Shown here in pieces: positions 17,690-27,956 of a stretch of DNA of 64,000 bases (positions are counted from its first letter, which is position 1; every line of letters begins with the position of its first letter). The notes below the pieces were generated by a model, which was given only the letters and a program-made list of their open reading frames with translations, made no database searches and was not told where the DNA came from. This DNA comes from Sacculina carcini (taxonomy: Eukaryota; Arthropoda; Thecostraca; Sacculinidae), in the NCBI GenBank assembly GCA_916048095.2, contig OU696570.1:6377518-6441517 (forward strand). Reading direction: 5' to 3'. Made by a program: the position numbers and the translations under genes.

Positions 17690-17860
17690 ATACACGTAAA
17701 ACACTCCTTCCGTTCCCCTCCCTATTCTCTCACTCCTCCCAAAAATCCCCCGTGTTACATTTTTCCGTTGCGTTGCCATGGCAACTCAGGAACTCTCACA
17801 ATTATAAATTAACAAGCAATTAACATCAATGCAATTAACATGATAAGCAATATGTAAAAA

Positions 17861-17921
<61 letters not shown>

Positions 17922-17944
17922 TACATGCCCCCTTGATCTGAAGA
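17690..17944 (-). repeat. 3' untranslated region or U3 of the young element, with (TA)n
   Basis: Between the pol stop and the 56-bp repeat: purine tract AAGGGGGCATGTAG, a (TA)n run at about 17861-17920, then mixed sequence with a long purine-rich stretch on the element strand. It is absent from the 5' end of the element. Confidence 0.65.
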
Positions 17945-20779
17945 TCAATCAGTAACATAATCATCTAGCCACGCCGGGGTCTTCCGTTGTCTTGTTGAGC
18001 GCCGAGGCAATTCCACATCGTCGTGCTCTGCATCTGTAGGAACGTGGCGTTCGTCATGAGCGTCTCTTGCCGGCCGCACATCCAATATATGTCGCGGCAT
18101 CCCGTCTACAGAAATGTTGTTTGGCGAATTGATGTCTGTTACTCTACCGCGCGTCCACTGCGTTGTACATTTAGGAACGGGTGGCTTCACCCAAACTTCG
18201 TCCCCTACGCTGATGGAAGACTGAGTGGACTCGCGTCTCGGCGGCATTTCTAACGATGGATTTCTCCACTCGTATGCATGGACGTGTTTATGTGGTACCG
18301 AATTGTGAGTCAAGCCCTCGCGTGGCGTCATATTGTACCAAAACACTGCCGACAACGGTGTCACTTGAGCTCTCTCTGCCAAAGCTTTGATGGTACGATG
18401 GTGACGCTCTACAATGCCGTTACCACTTGGGCGATATGCAGCTCTGAAATAGGGTTGTATCTTCCACCTTTCCATCAGTCTTCTCATTTGCTCTGATCTA
18501 AACACCATACCATTGTCCATGAGCAGCTCGAGAACTGGACCTCTTTCCCTGAATATCTCATCGAGAATGGCACACACCAGCTCTGCGTTCTCAGCACGCA
18601 ACTCTCGCCAGATGGCGAACCGACCTGGACCGCAGTCCACAATTGACAAATATGTTTGCTGGCGGTAATGAGTCACGTCAATGGCCAATCTTGACCATGA
18701 CTTGCTCACATTCAGATGTCCGGACGTGTGCTGGACTGGTGCTGGATCGATTGATTGGCATCGAACACAGCATTGAACAACACGTTGTGTTTGGTCTCGT
18801 GTCACTCTTGGATCCTCTTGTCGCGCTAAATAGAGTGTTCTATCCACACCCATATGATGTAATTCATGGAGTTCAGCGAGTCTTTCCGATGTCATAGCAC
18901 ATACACTAGAACTCGACGCGGTGCAATGATTCTCTTCTTCACTTTCTACGGGCATTGCCAGCCATTCTTTCTTGACGCGGGTCAGCTCGTCTGCTTTATT
19001 TACCGTGGTGGGAACTCGCACAATCTTTAATTTCAGCTCGAGCTCCTCCACCAAGTCACACAGTATACCCAACCGTCGCTTTATCAGAAGCTCAGCTGCA
19101 CCTTTTGTCTTGATTCTTCTCTCCTTATTTAAGGCTGCGTTGACCCAGCCCAATACCGTTGCTGAATCAGTGCGTACTTCCACATCGGTCAAATTCCACT
19201 TGACAGCCAAATTCAATCCTTTCAATACCCCTTCCAGTTCAGCCACATTGATGTGGTGAACATCGGACTCCTTCCGCTGCCACGCTGCATCCTCAACAAT
19301 ATGACCACCAATCTCCAGCGCCACGCCAACGGCCAAGTTGCTAGCGTCACACCACACCACCCCCTTCTTTGTTTTTGGCACATTCCACACACCCCCTACA
19401 GGGTCACCACGCTTTACTCTATCTAACACTTCTCGAATCATTTTCACAACATTGTCACCGACCAGTCTGTCCCAATGTCCGCCATGCGCTCTGCGTTTAA
19501 TGAAACTGCAGGCCAGTCTCAACCACCTCGCCACCGGGTAATGGCCTACCAATTTTCCGCACAACGAGAACAATTCCCTTTTTGTTAATTTATCAACCGA
19601 CTGTGGAACTTCATTTCCTCTTTTGTAAACAAGTGCACCATTTCTGTTTCTGAACACTTTCAAGCCCAGCACAGCACCTTCCTCAATAGGCACTGGCTGT
19701 TTTGCCACCAATCCATATTTCTGTAGATGTTGCACCACTGCCTTCGCTGAAATTATGGCCTCATTTACGATAATATCGTCGATGTATGAGTCGGTAGCAC
19801 GCTCAATGACATCTGACTGCTGCAGCACCGTTCGCACAATTTTTGTCATTACTCTAGGGGCTGAACATAACCCAAAACCCATTCTCGTCAGAGTGTAGAC
19901 TTTGCCGCGGTATTTGACCAACTGATATTTCCATAATTTCTTTGACATGTGAATTTGCAGATATGCCGTCTTCAAATCTACCACAGACGCAGGACCATCG
20001 ATGCACCTCCATTTCCTCAATTTTTCATTACATATATCGATGAATTCATCACCCGTATGACTACTCACATATTCATTTAATTCTCGAAAATCGAGTACTG
20101 GGCGAACTTTTCTCTTCGTCGGTTGCACCACTGCAAGCAACGGTAATACACCCGACTTTGTGTTGCCTGTCCACGGCACCAGAATCCCTTCTGCTATCCA
20201 ACGTTTCACTTCGGTGTCAAACTCGTGACGTGTTTCTGACTTTATTGTTTGATTGTAGCAGCCGATAGAGTTATTTAACACTGGGGAGTCTTCCTTCACA
20301 AACCATTCTACCTCCCATTTTTCTCCATCGAACGACGCGAAAAAATCTTTATCGTTGATACTCAATTGTGTACTCTCATTTTTCTTACCATGGTATGTTA
20401 TATTGCCTGGTACTGGTGTCTCAGCACCCACAGCAACACAACTGCAATCCCCAAATTTGACACCATTATTTGTCACAAATACACCACCAAGACAATCAAT
20501 CACATCCATCCCTAATACACAATCTATGTCGTTCACTATCTTATCAACTACCATCGCACGCGCTCTCACGCTTCTGCCTTCCACTGTCAAGTTGACCCAG
20601 GTCTTCCCTCGGCATTGCACCTGCCTCCCGTCAAACGCACTTATGAAACCACCTGCCTCATAATTCTTAACAATCTTCGTCGTCACGACAACTGTTGAAC
20701 AGCCGGTATCCACTAATGCCCGAACATTTCTGCCTGCAACTAAAACATTGACCAGAGGCAGTCTGCCAGGCTGCGCCAT
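17945..20779 (-). CDS. Young micro-LTR element Pol (PR-RT-RH-IN)
   Basis: 944 residues without a break. Order: aspartic protease (ALVDTGCSTVVV), reverse transcriptase (VRPVLDFRELNEYV, VVDLKTAYLQI, LTRMGFGLCSAPRVM, SYIDDIIV), RNase H (VVWCDASNLAVGVAL, HHINVAELEGVL), integrase zinc region (HELHHMGVDRTLYLA, CCVRCQ) and catalytic core (AIDVTH, LLMDNG, GIVERHHR). The RT-before-integrase order is of Ty3/gypsy type, although the RT has YIDD and an unusual LTRMGFGL block. Its ATG overlaps the gag stop as TGATG (20777-20781), which suggests termination-reinitiation. Confidence 0.92.
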   Translation of the reverse strand: MAQPGRLPLVNVLVAGRNVRALVDTGCSTVVVTTKIVKNYEAGGFISAFDGRQVQCRGKTWVNLTVEGRSVRARAMVVDKIVNDIDCVLGMDVIDCLGGVFVTNNGVKFGDCSCVAVGAETPVPGNITYHGKKNESTQLSINDKDFFASFDGEKWEVEWFVKEDSPVLNNSIGCYNQTIKSETRHEFDTEVKRWIAEGILVPWTGNTKSGVLPLLAVVQPTKRKVRPVLDFRELNEYVSSHTGDEFIDICNEKLRKWRCIDGPASVVDLKTAYLQIHMSKKLWKYQLVKYRGKVYTLTRMGFGLCSAPRVMTKIVRTVLQQSDVIERATDSYIDDIIVNEAIISAKAVVQHLQKYGLVAKQPVPIEEGAVLGLKVFRNRNGALVYKRGNEVPQSVDKLTKRELFSLCGKLVGHYPVARWLRLACSFIKRRAHGGHWDRLVGDNVVKMIREVLDRVKRGDPVGGVWNVPKTKKGVVWCDASNLAVGVALEIGGHIVEDAAWQRKESDVHHINVAELEGVLKGLNLAVKWNLTDVEVRTDSATVLGWVNAALNKERRIKTKGAAELLIKRRLGILCDLVEELELKLKIVRVPTTVNKADELTRVKKEWLAMPVESEEENHCTASSSSVCAMTSERLAELHELHHMGVDRTLYLARQEDPRVTRDQTQRVVQCCVRCQSIDPAPVQHTSGHLNVSKSWSRLAIDVTHYRQQTYLSIVDCGPGRFAIWRELRAENAELVCAILDEIFRERGPVLELLMDNGMVFRSEQMRRLMERWKIQPYFRAAYRPSGNGIVERHHRTIKALAERAQVTPLSAVFWYNMTPREGLTHNSVPHKHVHAYEWRNPSLEMPPRRESTQSSISVGDEVWVKPPVPKCTTQWTRGRVTDINSPNNISVDGMPRHILDVRPARDAHDERHVPTDAEHDDVELPRRSTRQRKTPAWLDDYVTD

Positions 20780-21467
20780 CAGTGAGTCAAAGGGGTGACT
20801 GCTGGCGCACCAGTTCCCCTTTGCTCGTTTCCCGGATCAGCGGTGCACTGAACTGCAATGTGGCCTTCCTTGCCACATCTAAAACACGTCACTGATTTTC
20901 TATGGCTGCCACTTCGCGCTATATGAGGCTCTCCGCGTACGACGCATTTGTCTTCGAATGAGTTCCGGCGCACTGCAGTTTTTCTTCTGTCAGTCAGCGT
21001 GTTGTTCGCCGCCACTGCGTTCACGGAGCTCTCTCCTCTCACAGCAAGTACTCTGGCCCTGCTAAGCACTTCGCCCAATGGAACACGCCCCACATTGTTG
21101 ATCTGCTGCAACTGCTTGCTGATGTCATCAGGAAATCCGTTCACGAATGATAACTTCACAATATTATCAAGACCTTCTCCAACAAATCCTGACAGTCCAG
21201 CCAACCGCCTTATTTCATTTGAAAACACATCAATGGGCTCACCTGTCCATCTCATTCTGGTCAATTTATGATACGCAATGAAGGCACTGTCTGAAAATAC
21301 TTCCTTTAGTTTTTCTTCGATTCTGTCAGCATCTTCCTGATCATTCTCCTCCATTTCTAAATATGTTGCAAGGGCAGAGCCTTCCAAGTACAGTGGGAGC
21401 AAACTCGCCACATCATCCACTTTCTGGAGCTTGGCAACAAGTCGCACTTTTTTGATCCATGCGACAA
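20779..21467 (-). CDS. Young micro-LTR element Gag, 3' part (5' part at 27837-27888)
   Basis: The gag frame starts at ATG 27886-27888 right after the primer-site-like leader, is cut by the I-clade LINE, and resumes at 21467. The frame is preserved if the LINE and one target-duplication copy are ignored. It contains a capsid-like region with LPLYLEGSALATYLEM and one CCHC knuckle, CFRCGKEGHIAVQC. It ends at TGA 20779-20781, overlapping the pol ATG. Confidence 0.88.
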
Positions 21468-21648
21468 CATCTCCGTCTCGTTCGTTCGTTATTTGTGTTT
21501 ATGGGGTGCACCGGCCTCTGGGACCATACGGCACCCCCCAGTCTATTCACAGCCTAAACACCCAAAAATGATGGACATGAGGAATGGAATGATGAAATAA
21601 ATAAGTGTGATAGTGAACAAAATGAATGTGAAAGTCAAGAAATAAAAC

Positions 21649-24600
21649 TCAATAAATAATTCTAATAGGCAAAAGCCGTAAAAACTCAAAAATGCGGCCC
21701 TCAATGACCGCCGATTGCTCCTGTCCGAGAACATCGTGAATAGTCCGAACGGATCCAAGAAAACGTTGACGCGCCTCTGAGAATGATGGGCATTCCACCA
21801 GGATGTGCTGCACGGAGAGACGTACATTACATGCGCTGCACGTGGGTTCAGGTTGTCCGAGTAGAAGATGGCGATGCGTATCGTACGTGTGACCCACACG
21901 CAGACGACAGAGCGCCACTTCCTCGGACCTCTTCCGGCGACAAGAGCACATCCAATGTCCGATTTCGGGCTTCACAGCTTTTAATTTGTTAGAACCACAT
22001 TCGTCCCAGGAGAGCTGCCAGCGAGAACGGATAAAACGATGTATAATAGGATAAAAGTCCGAATACGGAATGGGAAAGTTAAAATAAAATGAATAAAAGT
22101 CTCGTTCAGCAGCTCTTTTTGCGGCTCTGTCAGCTCGCTCGTTGCCCAAAATACCAATATGGGCCGGAATCCAGCAGAACTTTACACGCTTGCCCTGGTG
22201 GTGGATGATGTCAAGAGAGATAAAAATCCTCTGTATAAGAGGATGTAAGGAGAAAGACGATAATGCAGTTAAAGCACTAAGGGAATCAGATAAAACTAAA
22301 AACAATGAAAAAGAAGATGAGCGAATAAAAACCAGGGCCAGCAGGATAGCGTGAAGTTCAGCCGTGTAAATGGAGGCGCTCGGTGGCAGCGTGCTCGAGC
22401 GGCACATACCTCCACTTACAAACGCACAACCCACACCACTGGCCGACTTAGATCCATCAGTGTACACGGCAGTATACCGTCCGTAAGAATGAATTCGCTC
22501 CAGTGTGTTTGAGCGAAGCACACTGGGCACTGTACGGTGTTTCGGCAGAGCTGCTAGCGAGACGTCAACCTCGGGTGTGACCAATTCCCAGGGTGACTCC
22601 GCCGTGTATTCTTGTCTGAGGACGTCGTTAGCACCCATCCCGCATGACTCCAGCAGTGCCCTCATTTTGCTGCAAAACAGCACAGAACACTGAGGTCCTG
22701 GAAGGTGCTGCTGCTCAGGCACATGCTGGGAAAATACCACGTCATACGCGGGGTTTTCATGGGTGCTTGCCAGCTTGCAAGAATAACGCATGACCAGCTC
22801 TTGACGACGGAGCGCCAGCGGAGCCTCATCAGCCTCAACAAGGAGGCTGACGATTGGCGACGTGCGAAACGCGCCGGTGGCAATGCGTATCCCTGCGTGG
22901 TGTACGACATTCAAACGGCCTTTTGCTGACTCCGAAGCCAGATCATATACGATGCTTGCGTAATCGAGACGCGACCTGACTAACGAGCGGTACAGAAGGA
23001 GAAGGGACTGTCGATCTGCTCCATACCGCATGCGGGAAACAGTCTTCAGCACATTCAGTGCCTTTAGACAAGTGATTCTCAGCTGTGAAATATGGTCGGT
23101 GTAGGTCAAGCGCGAGTCCAACGTGACCCCTAAAAACCGAACCGTGCGTTGGAATGAGACAGCACTGCCGTACAATTCCACTTCCATGTCAGGGCAGGCA
23201 CCTCGACGGCGGCAGAAGTGTACACCGACCGTTTTGGACGTCGAGAAGCGGAAGCCGTTACGCGTTCCCCAAGTCTCTATTTTATTCACCGCCAGCTGCA
23301 GTTGACGCTGGACAGCAACAGTGCTGCGGGAAGAACACCATATGGCGAAGTCGTCCACAAATAGAGACCGTCCAATCGAGGGAGGCAAATGATCGTCAAT
23401 GTCGTTGATCATTATGGCAAAAAGGGCCACGCTGAGCACACTACCCTGTGGAACGCCTTCTGCCTGATCGAACGAACGAGACAGGGAGTTCCCCACACGC
23501 ACACAGAATGTGCGGTGCAAAAGGAAATTGTGTACGAACCTCCCCATGTTGCCTCTGACACCACAGCGATGCAGTTTGCGAAGAATACCATGTCGCCATG
23601 TGGTGTCATATGCCTTTTCGATGTCAAAGAATATCGCCCCGACGTGGTGACCTCGCGTGAAACTTTCACGTACGCGAGAGTCAATGGTCACCAAGTGGTC
23701 TAACGTTGAGCGACCCTGGCGAAATCCGCACTGAGCATCATTGAACAGCCGACCGCGTTCCAGAAACCATACCAGCCGTCTGCAAACCATTTTCTCAAAC
23801 AGTTTGCAGAGACTGGAGGTAAACGATATCGGGCGATAGTCAGACGGGTGATCGCCCGATTTGCCCTGTTTCATGATGGGTATCACGATTGCCCGTCGCC
23901 AGGAGGCCGGAAACTGCCCACCACTCCACAGATCATTGAAGACCTGCAGCAAGGTGGACAGCACTGCGGGCGACAGACGTTTCAGCATGAGGTTGTGCAC
24001 CTCATCAGGGCCTTCAGCCACATCGCGAAGCGATCGCAAGGCCGTTCTCAGCTCAGATGCAGAAAAATCGCTGTTGATTGGCAGCTGACAGCTGGTGGAG
24101 AAATCAACGGGTGATCTCTCGCACTGCTGTTTGATCGCCGCAAAATCAGGGTCGTCTACGTTTGCACGACAGCGCTCCGCTAAATATCGGCCAATTTCGT
24201 CAGCAACATGCTCCGGATTAATCACGTCCACGCCACTGATCTTCAGAGAAGGCAGTGGATTGGGACGGTACTTACCAGAGATGCGCTTTATACGGTCCCA
24301 TATGGTGGATATAGGACAATGCCGATTAATGCTGGACACATAGGACACCCACGAGGCCCGCTTCGCCTCGCGAAAGGTCCATCGAGCTTTTGCGCGAGCG
24401 TGGCGGAAGCAAAGCATGTTTGCCAACGTGCTGTTGCGCCGGAAGCGACCCCAGCAACGACGTCGCTCTCGCAACGCCGTAGCACACGCGTCTGTCCACC
24501 AAGGAACAGGACGCCGCCGGGGACGCGATGCCGTACGCGGAATGCTCTGTTTGGCACAGGTGACAATGGCCTCAGCAAAACCTTCGACGCTGGGTCGAAG

Positions 24601-25350
24601 TGTGGGGTTGCCCATGGCTTCCAGTGTCAAGCAATCATAGCGGACCCAATCAGCTCGTTTGAAATTCCATCTCGGTGGTCGTGTTCCCAACCTAGGTACC
24701 TCATTGAGACAGATCCATATAGGGAAGTGGTCACTCCCATACAGACTGTTCTCAACGGTCCAGCTCGTGGATGCCTGCAGACTGGGACTGCACAGACTGA
24801 GGTCCAGAGCGGACATGCTTCCCGATGGCATGGTACAATGCGTATATGTGCCTGTGTTTAAAATACCTATGTCTAATACAGTTAAAATATCCTCCATAAT
24901 AAAACCACGGCTACAATATGCATCACAACCCCAAAAAGGGCTGTGAGCATTAAAATCGCCTAACACATAAAAAGGGGGTGAAAGTGAACTGATTAAAAAC
25001 TCGACGTCAGCCCTTGGGAACGGGCGACCAGGCGGCAGGTACAATGAGCACACACTCACCTCCCTACCACCGAGCCAGCACCGAACCGCAACCACCTGCA
25101 AATCTGACTGAATATGCAGGCGGCGACAGGGTACACTGGTGCGAACAGCCAGCATAACCCCGCCATGGGCTATAGTCGAGCTGGGATTATCAAATCTAAA
25201 AACATTAAAATCCTGAATACTAAAATACGAAGAAGTTAAAAGCTTAGTCTCCTGTATTGCTAAAATCGATGGTTGTCGGGAGTGTAAAATATGCAGTAAA
25301 TCATTAAAATTCGGTCTAATACCTCTAATATTCCATTGTAAAATGGACAT
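21649..25350 (-). CDS. I-clade LINE ORF2: endonuclease, reverse transcriptase, RNase H
   Basis: 1233 residues. An apurinic-type endonuclease at the N-terminus (SILQWNIRGIRPN, AIQETK, VLGDFNAHSPFWG, YGSDHFPIW) is followed by reverse transcriptase (DYRPISFTSSLCKLFEKM, FFDIEKAYDTTWR, EGVPQGSVLSVALFAI, LFVDDFAIW) and RNase H (AVYTDGSKSASGVG, ELHAILLAL, LVLSDSLSAL, WIPAHIGILGNERAD). A terminal zinc region ends CSACNVRLSVQHILVECPSF. RNase H in ORF2 is the diagnostic feature of the I group. No disabling mutation is visible. Confidence 0.95.
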   Translation of the reverse strand: MSILQWNIRGIRPNFNDLLHILHSRQPSILAIQETKLLTSSYFSIQDFNVFRFDNPSSTIAHGGVMLAVRTSVPCRRLHIQSDLQVVAVRCWLGGREVSVCSLYLPPGRPFPRADVEFLISSLSPPFYVLGDFNAHSPFWGCDAYCSRGFIMEDILTVLDIGILNTGTYTHCTMPSGSMSALDLSLCSPSLQASTSWTVENSLYGSDHFPIWICLNEVPRLGTRPPRWNFKRADWVRYDCLTLEAMGNPTLRPSVEGFAEAIVTCAKQSIPRTASRPRRRPVPWWTDACATALRERRRCWGRFRRNSTLANMLCFRHARAKARWTFREAKRASWVSYVSSINRHCPISTIWDRIKRISGKYRPNPLPSLKISGVDVINPEHVADEIGRYLAERCRANVDDPDFAAIKQQCERSPVDFSTSCQLPINSDFSASELRTALRSLRDVAEGPDEVHNLMLKRLSPAVLSTLLQVFNDLWSGGQFPASWRRAIVIPIMKQGKSGDHPSDYRPISFTSSLCKLFEKMVCRRLVWFLERGRLFNDAQCGFRQGRSTLDHLVTIDSRVRESFTRGHHVGAIFFDIEKAYDTTWRHGILRKLHRCGVRGNMGRFVHNFLLHRTFCVRVGNSLSRSFDQAEGVPQGSVLSVALFAIMINDIDDHLPPSIGRSLFVDDFAIWCSSRSTVAVQRQLQLAVNKIETWGTRNGFRFSTSKTVGVHFCRRRGACPDMEVELYGSAVSFQRTVRFLGVTLDSRLTYTDHISQLRITCLKALNVLKTVSRMRYGADRQSLLLLYRSLVRSRLDYASIVYDLASESAKGRLNVVHHAGIRIATGAFRTSPIVSLLVEADEAPLALRRQELVMRYSCKLASTHENPAYDVVFSQHVPEQQHLPGPQCSVLFCSKMRALLESCGMGANDVLRQEYTAESPWELVTPEVDVSLAALPKHRTVPSVLRSNTLERIHSYGRYTAVYTDGSKSASGVGCAFVSGGMCRSSTLPPSASIYTAELHAILLALVFIRSSSFSLFLVLSDSLSALTALSSFSLHPLIQRIFISLDIIHHQGKRVKFCWIPAHIGILGNERADRAAKRAAERDFYSFYFNFPIPYSDFYPIIHRFIRSRWQLSWDECGSNKLKAVKPEIGHWMCSCRRKRSEEVALCRLRVGHTYDTHRHLLLGQPEPTCSACNVRLSVQHILVECPSFSEARQRFLGSVRTIHDVLGQEQSAVIEGRIFEFLRLLPIRIIY

Positions 25351-25435
25351 AAAAATAAATATAATAGAATAAAATACATATAAATACTCCCGTTAAAAAG
25401 GCACATATACACTAACAACCAGGTAGCACAGGTAC

Positions 25436-27118
25436 CTAATCGCATCGCTTAGCCGATCGTCCTCTCTCCGAGTCAGGTGGGGACCCACTTGGAGAGGCCG
25501 AGAGCTTCCGCTTAGAGGAACTCTCCACCTCCATGGCAGTGGTGGGAGTCGCTCCGTCGTGTGCGGAAGGCGGTGCGCTAGCAACCGCCGAGCGCGGAGA
25601 TGCAGGGACCGCGCTCGCTTTGTGACCGGGAGATGCTCGCCGGTCACTCCTCGGCGAGGCTGACTTGACCGAACGGCGGCTCTTGTGCTGTACCACCGTC
25701 CAGTCTCCGGATTTCCTCCGGTTCGGAGACGACCGCTCTGCTGGCTTGGAAGCCTGCTGAGCGGCCGGTTTTTTGCCGCCCTGACTAACCGGCATCGCTG
25801 CCGATTTGCCAGCGCGGTCCATCGGCCGGCTGACCGGCCGATCGGCGACCCGCTGAGGTCGCCGCTCAGCAGCCTTTTCAGGCTGCTGGGGAGCGGCCGC
25901 CTTGGGCCGCTGGGTTGCGGCCGTCTGGGACCGCTGGGTCGCGGACGCCTGGGACCGCTGGGGTGCGGCCGTTGGCGACCGCGACACGGCAGCCTCCTCA
26001 GGCCGCCGATCAACCGGTGTTGGTTCAAGCTCATGTTTATCAGCCCCAGGTACGACCAGCTTCAAGCCCATTCGTCCCGCCAGCTTCAAGAAGTCTCCAA
26101 CAGTCAGCTTCTCCAAAAACGAGTCGACAGACTGTGGAGGCTGAGCCGACTTCGTGACGACGCCGGCAAAGGACGGGCCCGACGGATGCGAGCTGCGATA
26201 TACAGCACGCGCCTCGCCGAAACTGCAGCGCTGGGCAGCGCGGATAGCCAGAATTTCTTTTTCTTTCAGCCATTCCGGGCAGTCACGCGACGAGGACGCA
26301 TGACCGCTGCTCCTGCAATTGACGCAGAAATACTCATTGTCGCAATCAGCAGCGGTGTGCCGTTCGGATGAGCAGCGTCCGCAGATCTCAGCACGGTTGC
26401 AGCGGGAGCTCGTATGCCCGAAACGTTGGCACCTGTAGCATCGCATTGGGTTGGGTACGTAGGGGCGGACACGGATACGCTGACGGATGTCACCGATCTT
26501 GATGTCATCCGGCAGAACAGCACCGTCAAACGTGAGGAAGAAAGAGTGCGTTGGCACCTCGCTACCCTCACGCCGTCGGACGATGCGCTCCACACGGATG
26601 ACACCCTGGGATGACAAACCGTCGCAGATTTCATCGTTATCAACACCCTCCAGCGCACGACAGAACAGAACACCTCTGGCGTGGTTCAATGTCGAGTGCG
26701 CACACACCGAGATGGGGGTGCTCACCCAACGCTTGTTTTCACCCGTACCCACGCGATACCGGAATGTGTCGGCCTTCATCGCGCGGGATGCTGCCGTCTC
26801 ATTGCCGTATTTAACCAGCAGAGAACCGTCTCTCTGTCGGCTGGCCTCGACAGGCGCGTCTCCGATGTTCTTGAAACCATCCAGACGACGGAATGGGTTC
26901 AGCGAGGACAATTTCACGTGTTCATTGGTGCTGGTAAAAACCAGCACCATCGGCACAGGTGCAGCACGACTGTCGCCGTGCAAGTGGCTCAGAGTACGAC
27001 CACCTTTCGGCGGCCGTGGCCGATCGCCCGATGGACGACCAGCAGGTGGGGTGGTTGGAGTTTTTGAAGCCATGAATTGTTTGTTTGTCTCTGCGCGCAC
27101 GACCACCCTCCTCTGCAC
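25436..27118 (-). CDS. I-clade LINE ORF1: Gag-like protein
   Basis: 560 residues. An RRM-like N-terminal half is followed by three CCHC knuckles, CYRCQRFGHTSSRC, CGRCSSERHTAADC and CVNCRSSGHASSSRDC, then a Ser/Pro/Ala-rich basic tail. It is predicted to bind element RNA. Start: the ATG at 27116-27118. The plus-strand frames across this region are shadows. Confidence 0.92.
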   Translation of the reverse strand: MQRRVVVRAETNKQFMASKTPTTPPAGRPSGDRPRPPKGGRTLSHLHGDSRAAPVPMVLVFTSTNEHVKLSSLNPFRRLDGFKNIGDAPVEASRQRDGSLLVKYGNETAASRAMKADTFRYRVGTGENKRWVSTPISVCAHSTLNHARGVLFCRALEGVDNDEICDGLSSQGVIRVERIVRRREGSEVPTHSFFLTFDGAVLPDDIKIGDIRQRIRVRPYVPNPMRCYRCQRFGHTSSRCNRAEICGRCSSERHTAADCDNEYFCVNCRSSGHASSSRDCPEWLKEKEILAIRAAQRCSFGEARAVYRSSHPSGPSFAGVVTKSAQPPQSVDSFLEKLTVGDFLKLAGRMGLKLVVPGADKHELEPTPVDRRPEEAAVSRSPTAAPQRSQASATQRSQTAATQRPKAAAPQQPEKAAERRPQRVADRPVSRPMDRAGKSAAMPVSQGGKKPAAQQASKPAERSSPNRRKSGDWTVVQHKSRRSVKSASPRSDRRASPGHKASAVPASPRSAVASAPPSAHDGATPTTAMEVESSSKRKLSASPSGSPPDSERGRSAKRCD

Positions 27119-27836
27119 GGGGCCCTACTGGGGGGACGGGCAGAGCCAGCATGGGATGCCACGCCAGTGGTGGTGCGCGCTGTACGGGCACCGAATACCC
27201 CTGAGCTCGCTGCGAGCTCCGCCCGGTACGAGTCCGCGGGAGCTACAGCACCGGGCCCGGACCAGTGACCCCCACCGGTCCATCTGGACACAGCAACTGC
27301 AGCCCCACTGCAAACGGCGGACACTGCACCGGGCGGGACCCCCCTCGAGCACCAGGCACCTCACCCTTGACCCTCTTGAGCCCTATCCGGCCACCCGTGC
27401 CGGCGTCGGACCATTCTCTCCACTGTCGAGGAGCCAAACAGCGGCCCAGTCGGGGTTCGACGCGCAGGCCAAAGACGAGTGTTGCGTCACGCCACCACTA
27501 TACCCCGGGTGACGTGACACTCAGCGGCCAGGATCCTGTTTGCCGATCCGACGGGGGAGGGTTTCCAGATGGCCGTTGGCTGCTAACCAGCTCATCCGCC
27601 CTTTGACAGGTCTTGTTTTTCTTCCTGCTGGGTGTCTGGCCACCCTCCTCACTGGCATAGGCCAGTGGGGGGCCGGATTAGTCGCCGACATTCCGACCAT
27701 GCGGCTGGTTGTACCGGGTTACATGTTACCGGTAGCAGGCAGAAACCTGACCAGACATGTCTGCCTTTAGTCGCCTTTTACGACACGCGGCAGCTACGGC
27801 GGCAGAATTCTAACCCCCCTACCGCAGGGGGAGACG
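27119..27836 (-). promoter_or_regulatory. I-clade LINE 5' UTR
   Basis: 718 bp between the target duplication and ORF1, GC-rich. Full-length I-group elements carry an internal promoter here. I see no specific motif that I can name, so promoter activity is inference. Confidence 0.6.
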
Positions 27837-27888
27837 CATCTCCGTCTCCATTGAATGGCTTTATCATATCTTGGGAAATTTTTGCCAT

Positions 27889-27956
27889 GCCGAAATAGCT
27901 TGTGGTTTTTTATTATAAAACAGTTAACAATGAAACAACACTTTCAACAAACTCCA
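27889..27956 (-). repeat. Young micro-LTR element, 5' repeat and primer-site-like leader
   Basis: 5' terminal repeat 27901-27956 (56 bp, identical to the 3' copy), then the 12-base leader AGCTATTTCGGC (27889-27900) running straight into the gag ATG. The old relative has the same leader at 44522-44534. The leader does not begin with TGG, unlike a conventional tRNA 3'-end primer site. Confidence 0.75.

Larger units (their letters stand above)
21480..27836 (-). mobile_element. Full-length I-clade (Nimb-like) LINE
   Basis: 6357-bp minus-strand insertion bounded by a perfect 12-bp duplication CATCTCCGTCTC (21468-21479 and 27837-27848). The 3' end carries a short AACGAACGAAC tail instead of poly(A). 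It has a 5' UTR (27119-27836), ORF1, an 85-bp spacer, ORF2 and a 3' UTR (21480-21648). Both ORFs are open, so the copy looks recent and potentially competent. Confidence 0.93.
17634..27956 (-). mobile_element. Young micro-LTR retrotransposon
   Basis: Inserted on the minus strand into the integrase codons of its older relative with a perfect 5-bp duplication GTGGT (17629-17633, 27957-27961). Identical 56-bp repeats lie at 17634-17689 and 27901-27956. Gag is interrupted by an I-clade LINE at 21480-27836. Without that insertion and its 12-bp duplication the element is about 3.95 kb. Pol is fully open. Confidence 0.88.

Noticed and set aside
26487..27512. Plus-strand 341-residue frame over the I-clade LINE
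   Set aside because: Antisense to ORF1, which has three clear CCHC knuckles on the minus strand.
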